From Insolitispirillum peregrinum (lineage in GTDB: Bacteria > Pseudomonadota > Alphaproteobacteria > Rhodospirillales > Rhodospirillaceae), in contig NZ_FTOA01000010.1 of assembly GCF_900156605.1 (NCBI RefSeq), forward strand, positions 23,720-87,719: a stretch of 64,000 nucleotides of DNA, read 5' to 3'. Position 1 is the first letter of the stretch, and each line of letters opens with the position of its first letter. A program made the translations under genes and the position numbers. The notes under the pieces were generated by a model that saw nothing but the letters and a program-made list of their open reading frames with translations, made no database searches and had not been told where the DNA came from. Positions 43,196 through 53,028 of the stretch are shown in pieces.

Positions 43196-44617
43196 GTGCG
43201 GCCGCCGGTGCTGAACAGGGTCTTTCTGCTGCCCCTGCTGGCCCATCTGGCCGTGGGATGGTGGATGATCCGCTATCCGGTGGCCTTGCCATCCGAAGAT
43301 GCGCTGTTCTTTGCGCGCGGGCTGACCCACTTCAGCGTGCTGGAGTTCTCTCCGCACTTTCCCGGCTATCCCGGCCTGATGCTGTTGGGGCGGCTGGTGT
43401 TGCTGGCGACCGCCGACCCGGTGCGGGCCTTGTGGCTGGTGACGGTGAGCACCGCCTTGCTGTTGCCGGTGGCGATGGCGTGGGCGGTGGCCCGGCTGGG
43501 CGGGCGGCCCCTGCTGGCCTATGCGCTGGGGCTGACCTTGCCGCTGTTGTCCTGTCTGGGCCTGTCGTTGCTGTCCGACGGTCTGGGCGTTTTCTTTCTG
43601 GTCCTGTTCATCGGCCTGTGCGCCCGGCCTTCGGTGCGGGCGTGGGGATGGGGAGGGGCGGCGCTGGGGATGGCGCTGGCCTGTCGTCCGTCCGCCGGGG
43701 TGTTCGTGGTGGTGGCGCTCGGGCTGGCCCTGTGGCTGGCACCGCAGGCGGGTGGCGTGCGCTGGCGCCCACGGGTGATGATCCTGACCGGCATGATGGC
43801 CGTTCTGCTGCCGCTGTTCGGAACGGTGTTCCTGCTGGAAGGCTGGCCCTATGTCGCCGAGGGCTGGCGCTTTCTCTATGGACATCTGTTCCTGTGGGGA
43901 CAGACGATGGTCAGCGAAACCGCCGTGCGCCCGTCGTGGAGCCAATCCTTGCGCAGCTTGCCTGTCGGGCGGCTGTGGGCGCTGGTGATGCTGGGGGTGG
44001 CGGCGGCGCTGGCGGTGTCTCTGGGCAAGGTATTCTGCCGCCGGGGCCGTCTCATCCCGGCGGGCTGGCTGATTCTGGCCGGAGCATGGGGGGCGGCCAC
44101 CGCGTGGACACTGGCCTTTCAGAACCCGGCCAATCCCCGCCATCTGGCGCCGGTTCTGGTGCTGTTGGCCCTGATGCTGGCCTCGTTGCCGCGCCGCTGG
44201 GCGCGGGGGATGGGCTGGAGCGTGGTGGCGTTGCAGGCCAGCATGGCGTGGTTTACCCTTGATGTGCGGCATTCTCCGGCAGAGCGTTTCCCGCCTGTCC
44301 ATACCGCCGTTCAGGCCATTGATGCCCTCGCCCGGCCGGGGCAAGGAGAAACCCGGTCAGTGACGCTGTTCAGCAATACGGCGCTGGAATTGTTTCGGCA
44401 CGAATTACCGATGGTCACCGTGGTCGATGCCTATTACCGTGATGATACAGAGTCGGTGATGCGGACGACCAGCGGATGCCTGCTGCGGATATCCACTCAG
44501 CCGTGGTCGGGGCGGTTTGGGGATCGGCTGGCCACATTCGAACGGACGTTTGCTGGCCGATTCTGGGGCGAGGGAGCATTGTACCTCTACGGAACCCGGG
44601 AGTGCGTGTCCCGGTAA
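43196..44617 (+). CDS. GT-C-fold membrane glycosyltransferase-like protein
   Basis: 473 residues with about ten hydrophobic segments and an early periplasmic loop with SEDALFFARG and HFPGYPG, as in PMT/ArnT-type (GT39/GT87) lipid-sugar-dependent transferases; the acidic residues at about 34-35 could be the catalytic pair. It starts with GTG 3 bp after the preceding gene, so it is part of the operon. A sugar transfer to a secreted protein or lipid is suggested. The acceptor is unknown. Confidence 0.65.
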   Translation: MRPPVLNRVFLLPLLAHLAVGWWMIRYPVALPSEDALFFARGLTHFSVLEFSPHFPGYPGLMLLGRLVLLATADPVRALWLVTVSTALLLPVAMAWAVARLGGRPLLAYALGLTLPLLSCLGLSLLSDGLGVFFLVLFIGLCARPSVRAWGWGGAALGMALACRPSAGVFVVVALGLALWLAPQAGGVRWRPRVMILTGMMAVLLPLFGTVFLLEGWPYVAEGWRFLYGHLFLWGQTMVSETAVRPSWSQSLRSLPVGRLWALVMLGVAAALAVSLGKVFCRRGRLIPAGWLILAGAWGAATAWTLAFQNPANPRHLAPVLVLLALMLASLPRRWARGMGWSVVALQASMAWFTLDVRHSPAERFPPVHTAVQAIDALARPGQGETRSVTLFSNTALELFRHELPMVTVVDAYYRDDTESVMRTTSGCLLRISTQPWSGRFGDRLATFERTFAGRFWGEGALYLYGTRECVSR

Positions 44618-44660
44618 GGACGGGGCCATACCCGGATGTGCGCAAGGGGAGGCGTAAGCG

Positions 44661-46247
44661 ATGGGACGGAAAGGCGGGCCTGCTGGATGGTCCCGGAGCA
44701 CGCTGTACCTGATTGTCCTGGGGTGTGCGCTGGCGCTGCCACACGGGGCACAGGCGGCACGACTGAGCTATTGCGTTGATCCCGATTGGCCTCCTTATGA
44801 AATCATCACGGCGGCGCAACAACATGACGGGATTGCCGCCGATTTGCTGGGGCTGGTGGCCGGGCGGGCCGGGGTGGAGCTGTCACTGGTCCCGACCAGA
44901 ACCTGGGATGACAGTCTGGCCGCTGCCCGTGATGGCTCCTGTCAGGCGCTCAGCTTTCTGAACAAAAGCCCGTCTCGCGATGAATGGCTGACCTTCACCG
45001 AGCCGTTGCTGGTCGATCCCAACGTGCTGGTCACGCGCGAAGACCACGAGTATATCGCCAATCTGGCCAATGAAGGGGCGGTTCGCATGGTCCTGCCCAG
45101 CGGAACCGCGATCGAAGAACGGGTGCGGCGGGATTTCCCCAATGTGGCGATCAGCATCGTCAACAGTGAAGCCGAAGCCTTTGCATGGGTATCAGAGGGC
45201 AAGGCGGATGTAACGCTGCGTTCGATGAGCGTCGCCGTCTATACCATCAAGAAAGACGGCTGGTTCAACCTGAAAGTGGCCGGACAAATTCCGGGTTACG
45301 AGAACCGCTTGCGCATTGGTGTTCGTTCGGCTGATCCGGCTGCGGTTGCGCTGATTCCAGCCCTTGATCAGGCCATCGCCAGCATAACCCCTGCCGAGCG
45401 GCGGGAAATCCTGAACCGGCATGTCTCGATTACCATTGCCCAGCCGGTGGACTGGTGGCTGGTGGCCCAGATCGGGCTGGGTGTGCTGATGGCGCTGGTC
45501 ATCCTGCTGCAACGGGTCAAGATGATGCGGATTGCCCGCGATCAGGCGCTGGCCCATCTGACACAGGAAACCAGTCAGCGGCAGGAAATGGAGCGATTCA
45601 TGACCATGCTGACCCGCGAGCTGAAGCGCCCGATTTCGGTGGTGCGGCTGGTGATGGGCGGAGCGAAGCTGTCAGACTCTCAGCGGGACCATGTTGATGA
45701 TGCGTTGGGGGATATGGAAAACCTGCTGGGTCACTGCGTGCAGGTGGAGCAGCTGGAGCAGGGCAAGCTGGAGGTTCAGCCGGTTGATTGCAGCGTGCGC
45801 GAGGTGTTGCAGGAGGTGATCACCGCTTGTCGCGGGCGCGAACGGGTTCGGTTGGCGTTGTACGGCGATTGTCTGTTGCGCACCGATCAAACGCTGTTGG
45901 TGGGGGTGCTGAACATTCTGCTGTCCAATGCCCTGAAATATTCTCCGCCGGTCAGTCCGGTTGACCTGATTGCACGGATCGAAAAGCGGGGACATGGCGA
46001 TGTGGTCTGTTTTGTGATCGAAAACGCCCCCGGCATGGCTGGGCCACCTGACCCGTCTTTGGTATTTCAACGCTATTATCGTGCGCCAGAGGCCCGGAAG
46101 CTGGCCGGGGCAGGGCTGGGGCTATACCTCGCCCGCCACATCGCCCGCCTTTTGGGCGGCGATGTGGCGTTTGTCCCCGACCCGGTGGTGGTTCGTTTTG
46201 AGCTGTGGTTGCCCTGTTGTGACGGGTGGTGTGTTTCCCCGGCCTAG
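44661..46247 (+). CDS. Binding-protein-fused sensor kinase lacking the phosphoacceptor histidine
   Basis: 528 residues: signal peptide (1-32), an SBP_bac_3 periplasmic sensor (about 34-255), one membrane helix (about 265-285), then a dimerisation and ATPase-like region. The usual H-box SHELR is here TRELKRP, so the phosphoacceptor His is Arg. In the ATPase part the N box is normal (LLSNALKYSP) and G2 is present (GAGLGLYLARHIA), but the G1 box is degenerate (ENAPG instead of DxGxG). It is likely a pseudokinase. A GGGGAGG ribosome site precedes the start. The TAG stop lies in a repeat element. It is the last gene of the operon. Confidence 0.8.
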   Translation: MGRKGGPAGWSRSTLYLIVLGCALALPHGAQAARLSYCVDPDWPPYEIITAAQQHDGIAADLLGLVAGRAGVELSLVPTRTWDDSLAAARDGSCQALSFLNKSPSRDEWLTFTEPLLVDPNVLVTREDHEYIANLANEGAVRMVLPSGTAIEERVRRDFPNVAISIVNSEAEAFAWVSEGKADVTLRSMSVAVYTIKKDGWFNLKVAGQIPGYENRLRIGVRSADPAAVALIPALDQAIASITPAERREILNRHVSITIAQPVDWWLVAQIGLGVLMALVILLQRVKMMRIARDQALAHLTQETSQRQEMERFMTMLTRELKRPISVVRLVMGGAKLSDSQRDHVDDALGDMENLLGHCVQVEQLEQGKLEVQPVDCSVREVLQEVITACRGRERVRLALYGDCLLRTDQTLLVGVLNILLSNALKYSPPVSPVDLIARIEKRGHGDVVCFVIENAPGMAGPPDPSLVFQRYYRAPEARKLAGAGLGLYLARHIARLLGGDVAFVPDPVVVRFELWLPCCDGWCVSPA

Positions 46248-46348
46248 AGCAGCGTGCGTTAAACCGGACGCAGGCACGCTGCTCTAACCTTTTGTTCTGT
46301 CGCATTGTTGTTGCGAAAACCGGTTCCCACTTTTCGCACAATGCTCTA
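46245..46348. repeat. Palindromic intergenic element, copy C
   Basis: Near-identical to copy A at 4230-4332 (TAGAGCAGCGTGC at the left end, ATGCTCTA at the right). Its first TAG is the stop codon of the preceding kinase-like gene. Confidence 0.85.
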
Positions 46349-46362
46349 ACACCGTGTCTGAT

Positions 46363-46538
46363 CACAGTATAGTACAGTTTAAAACAAGGGCTGCCGCCCT
46401 AACCTGCTCGGGGCCTGAGGCCCCGAACCCCCATTTTTTCTTTCAATATCAAATTAATGGGGTCTGGGGCCGACTGGCCCCGGCGAGGTGTGGAGCAGCG
46501 CTCCACGTTCTGGTTCCCTAACTGTCGTGTACCGCGAC
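46363..46538. repeat. MITE-like repeat, second copy (inverted, diverged)
   Basis: Shares the core of 9491-9668 in reverse orientation: CCCCCATTTTTTCTTTCAAT, ATTAATGGGGTCTGGGGCC, CCCGGCGAGGTGTGGAGC and GCGCTCCA. The ends (CACAGTATAGTACAG and CTGTCGTGTACC) are partly decayed. It fills the gap 46349-46543, in which I see no gene. Confidence 0.65.
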
Positions 46539-46543
46539 GTTTC

Positions 46544-47653
46544 CTACTCTGCGTGATCGTCGGCAAAGCGGGTGGCAATGTCCTTGAACTCTTCCGCGAT
46601 CCGAAGAAAGGCGTCGATCACATCGGGGTCAAAATGGTTGCCCCGCCCTTTCTGGATGATGTCGATGGCTTCCTGATGGGTGAATGGTGGCTTGTAGACG
46701 CGGCGGCTGATCAGGGCGTCATAGACATCGGCAACAGCCATCAGGCGGGCGGCCAACGGGATGGCCTCGCCTGCCAGACCCTCGGGATAGCCGGAACCAT
46801 CCCACTTTTCATGGTGTGACCCGGCGATATCGCAGGCAAAGCGCAGGAAATTGCTGTTTTCGTCGCCCTCGTCGAGAAACTCGTCGTCATCCAGCGCGGC
46901 CAGCAACGCTTTGCGGCCCAGTTCGGCGTGGGTTTTCATTACCTCGAATTCGTGTTCGGTCAGGCGACCGGGCTTGAGCAGAATGGCGTCGGGAATGCCG
47001 ACCTTGCCGACGTCGTGCAGCGGGGCCGATTTGAACAGCAGGGTGATCACCGTATCGCTCAGCTGGGGGGCAAAGCGGGGCAGGGTGCGCAGTTCTTCGG
47101 CCAGCGCCTTGATGTAGTACTGGGTTCGCCGGATATGATTGCCGGTTTCATTGTCGCGGGTTTCTGCCAGCGAGGCCAGCGCCCGGATGGTGACATCCTG
47201 CGTGCGTTGCAAGGCGCGGGTCCGTTGCTCGACGGTGGCTTCCAGACTGTCGGCATAACCGCGCAGCTTTTGTTGGGCGTGGCGCAGGGACAGGTGGGTG
47301 CGGATGCGGGCGAGGACCACCGGAGGCGAAACCGGTTTGGTAACATAGTCAATGGCCCCAACGTCAAAGCCGCGGGTCTCGTCATCGCTTTCGCTCATTG
47401 CCGAGCAAAAGATCACCGGGATATCGGCGGTTCGCGGGTCGGCCTTGATCTGGCGACAGACGTCGTAGCCATCCATGCCCGGCATCATCACATCCAGCAG
47501 GACCAGATCGGGCGGCGGATCGTTGGCCATCCGCTCCAGAGCCTGCTCGCCATTCTTGGCGACCAGCAACCCGTAGTCGTGCCGGAGGAGATCAACCAGA
47601 ATCTTGATGTTGAGGGGCTCGTCATCAACAATCAGAATTCGCGACTGGGTCAT
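46544..47653 (-). CDS. Response regulator with HD-GYP domain
   Basis: 369 residues: a REC domain (about 5-120, phosphorylated Asp in [15 protein letters not shown]), a coiled-coil linker and an HD-GYP domain ([33 protein letters not shown]) that would hydrolyse c-di-GMP. RpfG-like. It overlaps the hybrid kinase gene by 4 bp, so that kinase is its likely partner. It is the last gene of the FIST-kinase-HD-GYP operon. Confidence 0.93.
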   Translation of the reverse strand: MTQSRILIVDDEPLNIKILVDLLRHDYGLLVAKNGEQALERMANDPPPDLVLLDVMMPGMDGYDVCRQIKADPRTADIPVIFCSAMSESDDETRGFDVGAIDYVTKPVSPPVVLARIRTHLSLRHAQQKLRGYADSLEATVEQRTRALQRTQDVTIRALASLAETRDNETGNHIRRTQYYIKALAEELRTLPRFAPQLSDTVITLLFKSAPLHDVGKVGIPDAILLKPGRLTEHEFEVMKTHAELGRKALLAALDDDEFLDEGDENSNFLRFACDIAGSHHEKWDGSGYPEGLAGEAIPLAARLMAVADVYDALISRRVYKPPFTHQEAIDIIQKGRGNHFDPDVIDAFLRIAEEFKDIATRFADDHAE

Positions 47654-50600
47654 GGAGTGGCCTCACACACAGTGTCGAGAGCCTGCGCCAGAGAGTCCAG
47701 GCTGGCGAGGGCGTCATCGAAGTCGAAATTACGGGTAGCAGACAAGGCTTTTTCTGCCAGCGGAACCAGGTCCGACGTGCCCAGATGCTGGAGCAGGAGT
47801 TCAGCCGTTTCCTCGGCTGAAGGGTCTGCCCCGGTCAGTTCGTCACGCAGGCGGTCAAGAACCGGGCGGACGTCCTCGACCTTGACCGGGGTTGGCGGAG
47901 CGGCGGTTTTTTCGCTGCGATGGCGTGGTAACGGGTCCATCGAGGCCACCGAGCGGATCACCTGCCCCAACGCCACCGCCAGATCGTCAATTGCCTGATC
48001 CAGATTGCCTTCGCCCTGCATCAGCATCTTTTCCAGAATGGCGGCTGTGCGCGACACTTCCATTGCGCCGATGGTGGCGGCGGTTCCTTTCAGGGTGTGG
48101 GCGATCCGGGTGGCTTCGGAGAGGCGGCCCTCCCGGATCGCCGGGCGCAGGATCAGGGCTTCGGTGCCGTGCCCGGTGGCAAAATCAACCAGCAAACGCC
48201 GCAGCAGGTGGGCGTTGCCATTGACCGAACGCAGCGCGGCTTTCAGGTCAAAACCGTCCAGGTGGTCGGGCAGGGTCATGTCACCGCCGTGGGCGCGGGG
48301 CAGGGCATGCGGAGGCTGTTGCGACCGGTCGCGGGGTTTGATCCAGCGGACCAGCACCCGGAACAGGGCGTCGGGGTCAATCGGCTTGCCGACATGGTCA
48401 TTCATCCCGGCGTCCAGACACTTTTCACGGTCCCCGGCCATGGTGTGGGCGGTCATGGCAATCACCGGCAGGTCCATCAAGTGCAGGGTGTTGCGGATGA
48501 TGGCCGTGGCCTGATAGCCGTCCATTTCCGGCATCTGGATATCCATCAGCACCAGATCAAAGGTATTGCTGCGCAGGGCCTCAATGCCCAGCCGGGCCCG
48601 TCCGCAGACGGTGACGGCGATGCCGACGCCTTCCAGCAGTTCGCGGGCGACCTGCTGGTTGATCGGATTGTCTTCGACCAGCAGGACTTCGGCACCCAGC
48701 AGCCCCTGAATGGCGTCCACATCGCGGGTGGTCTGGCTGCCGTCTCCGCTGCGCGGGCGGCGTCCCAGAGCCGACAGGACGGCATCCATCAGGCGGGTGG
48801 AGGTGATCGGCTTTTCCAGCAGCTCGACCGCCGGGCCAACGGCGGCAAAGCTCTCTTGTGCCTGTTCTGCTCCATAGGCGGTCACCGCCAGAACCGGCAT
48901 CCGGGTATGGCCCATCAGCCGCAGACGCCGACAGACCTCGGCACCGTCAATGTCGGGCAGACGCCAGTCAATGACCATGAAGCCATAACCGTTGCGCTTG
49001 CGGTCCACGGCGGCAATGGCGTCTTCGCCATTGACCACCACGTCAACCACAAAGCCATATTGCCGCAAGGTATTGGACAGAATGACGCGGGCGGTCGGAT
49101 TGTCATCCACCACCAGCACGTTCATGCCCCTGATGTCGGTGGGGATCGAACCGTCACGGCTGGAGTCTGCGGCCAGTTCGGCGGTGATCGAGAACGTGAA
49201 GGTGCTGCCGCGCCCCGGCGCGCTGCTGGCCGAAATGTCACCACCCATCAGCTCGACAAACTGGCGGGAAATGGCCAGTCCCAGCCCGGTCCCCCCAAAG
49301 CGGCGGGTGGTCGAACTGTCAGCCTGGGTAAAGGCCTTGAACAGGCCCTTGATCTGGTCTTCGGTCATCCCGATGCCGCTGTCGCGGACCCGGAAGTTCA
49401 GCTTCAGGGCGGCCGGACCATCCTTGTCCTGTCGGAGTGTCTTTTCGACGGCAATGCTGATCACGATCTGGCCGTGTTCGGTGAACTTCACCGCGTTGCT
49501 GACCAGATTGACCAGCACCTGCCCCAGCCGCAGCGGGTCGCCCAGCAGGGTGTCGGGAACATCCGGTGCCTGATCAATATCCAGACTGAGCGACTTTTCC
49601 CGTACTTTTGGCAGCGTTACGGTCACAAGGTTGTCGAGAACATCGCTCAGGCGGAAGGGAATCTTTTCCAGATCCATCTTGCCAGCCTCGATCTTGGAAA
49701 AGTCGAGGATGTCATTCAGAATTCCGAGCAGGTTCTTGGAGGCGTTATGGATTTTTTCCAGATAGTCCCGCTGGCGGCTGGACAGCTCGGTTTGCAGCGC
49801 CAGATGGCTGAGGCCGATCACCGCATTCATCGGGGTGCGGATTTCATGGCTCATGTTGGCAAGGAAGGCGCTTTTGAACTGGTTGGCGCGGTCGGCCTCT
49901 TCCTTGGCCCGCTCCAGCTCTTCCTCGACGTGCTTGCGGTCGGTGATGTTCTTGTGGATGCCGGTGATGCGCACCGCCTGCCCATGTTCATCCCGCCGCA
50001 TCACCTTGCCCGAGGACAGAACCCAGATCCATGAGCCGTCCTTGTGTTGCATGCGGAATTCGACTTCGTAATGCGCCATCTGGCCGGACAGGTGGGCATC
50101 AAGGGCGGCGATGACGGCGGGTTTGTCATCAGGGTGCAGCAAGGTTAGCCAGGTCTGGCCGACACCGGGCAGTTCCCCGACGGCATAGCCCAGCATGCCG
50201 AGCCATTTCGGGCCGAAATAGGCAACATCGGTCTGTGGGTTCCAGTCCCACAGACCGATGTTGGCCGCTTCGAGGGCGACTTTCAGGCGGTCCTCGCTTT
50301 CGGCCAGCGCACTCTGGATGCGCTTGCGCTCGGTGATGTCCTGGAACACCGTGACCGACCCGGACAGGCGGCCATTGTCCCATGTCGGAACGGTGGCCAG
50401 CGCAACCGGGAACATGGTGCCATCCCGGCGAATGTAATGTTCGTCTTCGCTGCGATAGGGTTGCCCCATCGCCAGATGCATCAGGGTCGGGCATTGCCCC
50501 AGCGGAATATCTTCGCCCCTGGCATTTTTGTAGTGAATGATGTTGTGGATCGGCTGCCCCTGCAATTCCTCCAGAGACCAGCCCAGCAGGCGACCGGCTT

Positions 50601-51525
50601 CGGGGTTGATGAAGGTGCAGTGGCCTCGGGAATCGAGGCAGAACACCCCTTCGCCCATGGAATCGGTGATGTTCTGCAGGAATTTGCGGCTGGTGCGCAA
50701 ATCCTCTTCCATCTGTTTTTGCTGGCTGATGTCGGTCCGGATGGCGATATAGCGTTCAGGCATGCCATCATCCCCCATCATCGGGACGATGGTGGCCGAA
50801 ACCCAGTACAGCGTGCCGTTTTTGGCCCGGTTGCACAGCTCGCCGTGCCAGACCTGGCCCCGGCTGATGGTCTGCCACATTTCTTCAAAGATGGCGTGTT
50901 CATGCAGGCCGGAATTGACAATCCGGTGGTTGCGACCAATCAGCTCGTCTTGTGAATAGCCGCTGATCTGACAGAACAGGTCATTGGCGTAAATGATCAG
51001 GCCGTGGGTATCGGTGATGCTGACGATGGCGTGCTGGTCGATGGCGAACTTTTGCTGTTCCAGCGCTTTCAGGGCGCTGGCGCGCTGGTCGATCAGGCAC
51101 AGGATGGTGCTGGTCAGGGCGGTGATGCTGTCTTCGCCCGTGTTGGGGATCGGCAGGGCATCGCTGCCGTTGTCCGGGTCCATGCCCCCCAGACTGCCCA
51201 GCAGGCCATCGGCGGTTTCCCTCAGGGCCCGCAAGGCCTGTTTTTGTCCCTCGGCTTCGGCTCTCAGGCGTTCATTGGCGGTTTGCAGCTCTTCGGAACT
51301 CAGCATCAGGCTGCGGTTGCGCAGTTCCATGTCGCGGTCGTTCTGCTCATACGACCCTGACACGCGCGCCAGCAGCCCTTCCAGTCCATTCAGCAGCGAG
51401 GCTGTTTGCGGGCTCAGACCTTCGGTGCCTGCCAGAGCCTTGGCCTCTTGCAGCGCGAGCGCGATATCCTGCTCGCTGGCCAGGCCAGCGGTCCGTTTGA
51501 ACTGGTTGCGTAAGACCCGATGCAT
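47650..51525 (-). CDS. Hybrid sensor histidine kinase (PAS x3, HisKA, HATPase, 2 REC, HPt)
   Basis: 1291 residues. An N-terminal coiled coil is followed by three PAS/PAC domains (about 170-290, 295-415, 420-545), HisKA with [15 protein letters not shown], HATPase with [14 protein letters not shown] and [10 protein letters not shown], two REC domains (Asp in [12 protein letters not shown] and [13 protein letters not shown]) and an HPt domain ([11 protein letters not shown]). A soluble multi-step phosphorelay protein. No membrane segments are seen, so it senses a cytoplasmic signal, perhaps through PAS cofactors. The FIST gene 70 bp upstream and the HD-GYP gene downstream form one operon. Confidence 0.94.
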   Translation of the reverse strand: MHRVLRNQFKRTAGLASEQDIALALQEAKALAGTEGLSPQTASLLNGLEGLLARVSGSYEQNDRDMELRNRSLMLSSEELQTANERLRAEAEGQKQALRALRETADGLLGSLGGMDPDNGSDALPIPNTGEDSITALTSTILCLIDQRASALKALEQQKFAIDQHAIVSITDTHGLIIYANDLFCQISGYSQDELIGRNHRIVNSGLHEHAIFEEMWQTISRGQVWHGELCNRAKNGTLYWVSATIVPMMGDDGMPERYIAIRTDISQQKQMEEDLRTSRKFLQNITDSMGEGVFCLDSRGHCTFINPEAGRLLGWSLEELQGQPIHNIIHYKNARGEDIPLGQCPTLMHLAMGQPYRSEDEHYIRRDGTMFPVALATVPTWDNGRLSGSVTVFQDITERKRIQSALAESEDRLKVALEAANIGLWDWNPQTDVAYFGPKWLGMLGYAVGELPGVGQTWLTLLHPDDKPAVIAALDAHLSGQMAHYEVEFRMQHKDGSWIWVLSSGKVMRRDEHGQAVRITGIHKNITDRKHVEEELERAKEEADRANQFKSAFLANMSHEIRTPMNAVIGLSHLALQTELSSRQRDYLEKIHNASKNLLGILNDILDFSKIEAGKMDLEKIPFRLSDVLDNLVTVTLPKVREKSLSLDIDQAPDVPDTLLGDPLRLGQVLVNLVSNAVKFTEHGQIVISIAVEKTLRQDKDGPAALKLNFRVRDSGIGMTEDQIKGLFKAFTQADSSTTRRFGGTGLGLAISRQFVELMGGDISASSAPGRGSTFTFSITAELAADSSRDGSIPTDIRGMNVLVVDDNPTARVILSNTLRQYGFVVDVVVNGEDAIAAVDRKRNGYGFMVIDWRLPDIDGAEVCRRLRLMGHTRMPVLAVTAYGAEQAQESFAAVGPAVELLEKPITSTRLMDAVLSALGRRPRSGDGSQTTRDVDAIQGLLGAEVLLVEDNPINQQVARELLEGVGIAVTVCGRARLGIEALRSNTFDLVLMDIQMPEMDGYQATAIIRNTLHLMDLPVIAMTAHTMAGDREKCLDAGMNDHVGKPIDPDALFRVLVRWIKPRDRSQQPPHALPRAHGGDMTLPDHLDGFDLKAALRSVNGNAHLLRRLLVDFATGHGTEALILRPAIREGRLSEATRIAHTLKGTAATIGAMEVSRTAAILEKMLMQGEGNLDQAIDDLAVALGQVIRSVASMDPLPRHRSEKTAAPPTPVKVEDVRPVLDRLRDELTGADPSAEETAELLLQHLGTSDLVPLAEKALSATRNFDFDDALASLDSLAQALDTVCEATP

Positions 51526-51595
51526 GAAGGTTTAAAACCCTGATATCTCTGTGGAGTGTGCGGGGAACGGCTGAGAACAGGCGACGGTCTGGAGG

Positions 51596-52777
51596 CTACG
51601 GTTTAGCATACTCCTGAATAACGGCAATTGTCATGGTCTGGTTGTGCAACTGGCATGTTTGCAGTTTTCCATGAGGATTGATCTCGCCATAGGAGTAAAA
51701 CCCGCTGATGGTTACGGGAATGTGCAGCTCGCTGGCAAGCCTTTCCTGCACGCTGTCAACTTCTTCGACCAGCCGGTCGCCCATCACCAGCTTGCGCCCG
51801 ACGCAACTGACCAGAAGCGCCAGCGCCGGAGAGGCCGGAGCTGCCGACTGATCCGAACCCAGGCACAGATCGGCGGCTTGCTCGGCTCCCAGAATCAGTT
51901 GGTCGGTGCTGGAGTGCATCATGCGCACAAAGCCGCCTTCCCGGATGTCCCCGGCAAAGGTCAGGCTTTTGTCTGCCTCGTTGACCCCCAGCAGGGTCCG
52001 GATCAGGCCGACGGATTCGGCGGTTTCATTCAGCATTTCAAAGGGAAACAACAGCCCCGATGCAGGCAGGCCGCTGGCATAGTCGCCCAGATACCGCTTG
52101 TACAGGTCCAGGGCCGGTTCATCGTCCAGCGTATAAAGGATGTTCCCTTGCGAACGGGTCACGCGGCGGGTGGGGCCAAAAGGATGCCAGCCACCGGCCG
52201 AGCCATTGCGCAAAACAACCGCATCGCCGTAAAGCCCTGCCGCAACGATTGTCTGGTCGGAAATGCCAGCGGGGGAAATGGTGACCGTATGCCGGAATGC
52301 GCCATCATCCCCGGCCAGACCACCGGCAATCACCACATGGTCCCCAATGGTGGCTTGCAGGCCGTCAATCAGCGCGCTGCCGTTGATGTTGGTGCCCCGG
52401 GCAAACAGCAGGACACTACGCAGGTTTTCGGGGCGGGCGGCGAGCAGGGCTTGCCCCAGATGGTGACCGGCAGCGGTGGCATCGCCATCGGCTGGAAACG
52501 GCAAGGTCTGGATGTGGATCGGGGTCTGCTCAAAGCGGACGGCGGTCAGGACGCAGCTTTGCTCATGCACATCATCGCAGGCGATTTCACCGGCGGTGCT
52601 GCACCCGATCAGGCTTTCGCGCGGCAAGGCGGCACTCAGACGGTCATGGAACCCCTCCTGACAGACGATTTCAGGGCTCCCGAACACCAGCACCAGATCA
52701 GGATCAAGCGCAAGGAGCGGGGCGACAGCCTGGGGCAGATCGTCCGGGGTGGACACGAGGGCTTGGGCAAGCTGCAT
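51596..52777 (-). CDS. FIST-domain sensor protein
   Basis: 393 residues with a FIST N domain (LVLVFGSPEIVCQEGFHD, SLIGCSTAGEIA) and a FIST C domain (ALALLVSCVGRKLVMGDRLVEEVDSV, with GFYSYGEINPHG). FIST proteins are cytoplasmic sensors often coupled with kinases and chemotaxis proteins and are thought to bind small ligands such as amino acids. It starts the operon of the hybrid kinase and HD-GYP regulator, so it may set kinase activity. Confidence 0.9.
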   Translation of the reverse strand: MQLAQALVSTPDDLPQAVAPLLALDPDLVLVFGSPEIVCQEGFHDRLSAALPRESLIGCSTAGEIACDDVHEQSCVLTAVRFEQTPIHIQTLPFPADGDATAAGHHLGQALLAARPENLRSVLLFARGTNINGSALIDGLQATIGDHVVIAGGLAGDDGAFRHTVTISPAGISDQTIVAAGLYGDAVVLRNGSAGGWHPFGPTRRVTRSQGNILYTLDDEPALDLYKRYLGDYASGLPASGLLFPFEMLNETAESVGLIRTLLGVNEADKSLTFAGDIREGGFVRMMHSSTDQLILGAEQAADLCLGSDQSAAPASPALALLVSCVGRKLVMGDRLVEEVDSVQERLASELHIPVTISGFYSYGEINPHGKLQTCQLHNQTMTIAVIQEYAKP

Positions 52778-53028
52778 GGAATGGCGCCTCTCATCGGATC
52801 ATCAGGAGGAAAGCAGGTGTGTGCAAGTTGTTGTATAATGCCCTTTCTGTGGAGGGAGGCATATGGTTCCTAGGAGGGATATGTGCCTTGGGATATGGTC
52901 CGGTAAACCAGTGTCGATTTTTACTGAACAGACCATGCCTGTGTCCGCACCCCGTGGCGGTGCGGGCAACTGGGGGGGGGGGAAGCCCGATAAAGATGAT
53001 GACGGCGGCGAAGGGGTTTCACCGGGAT

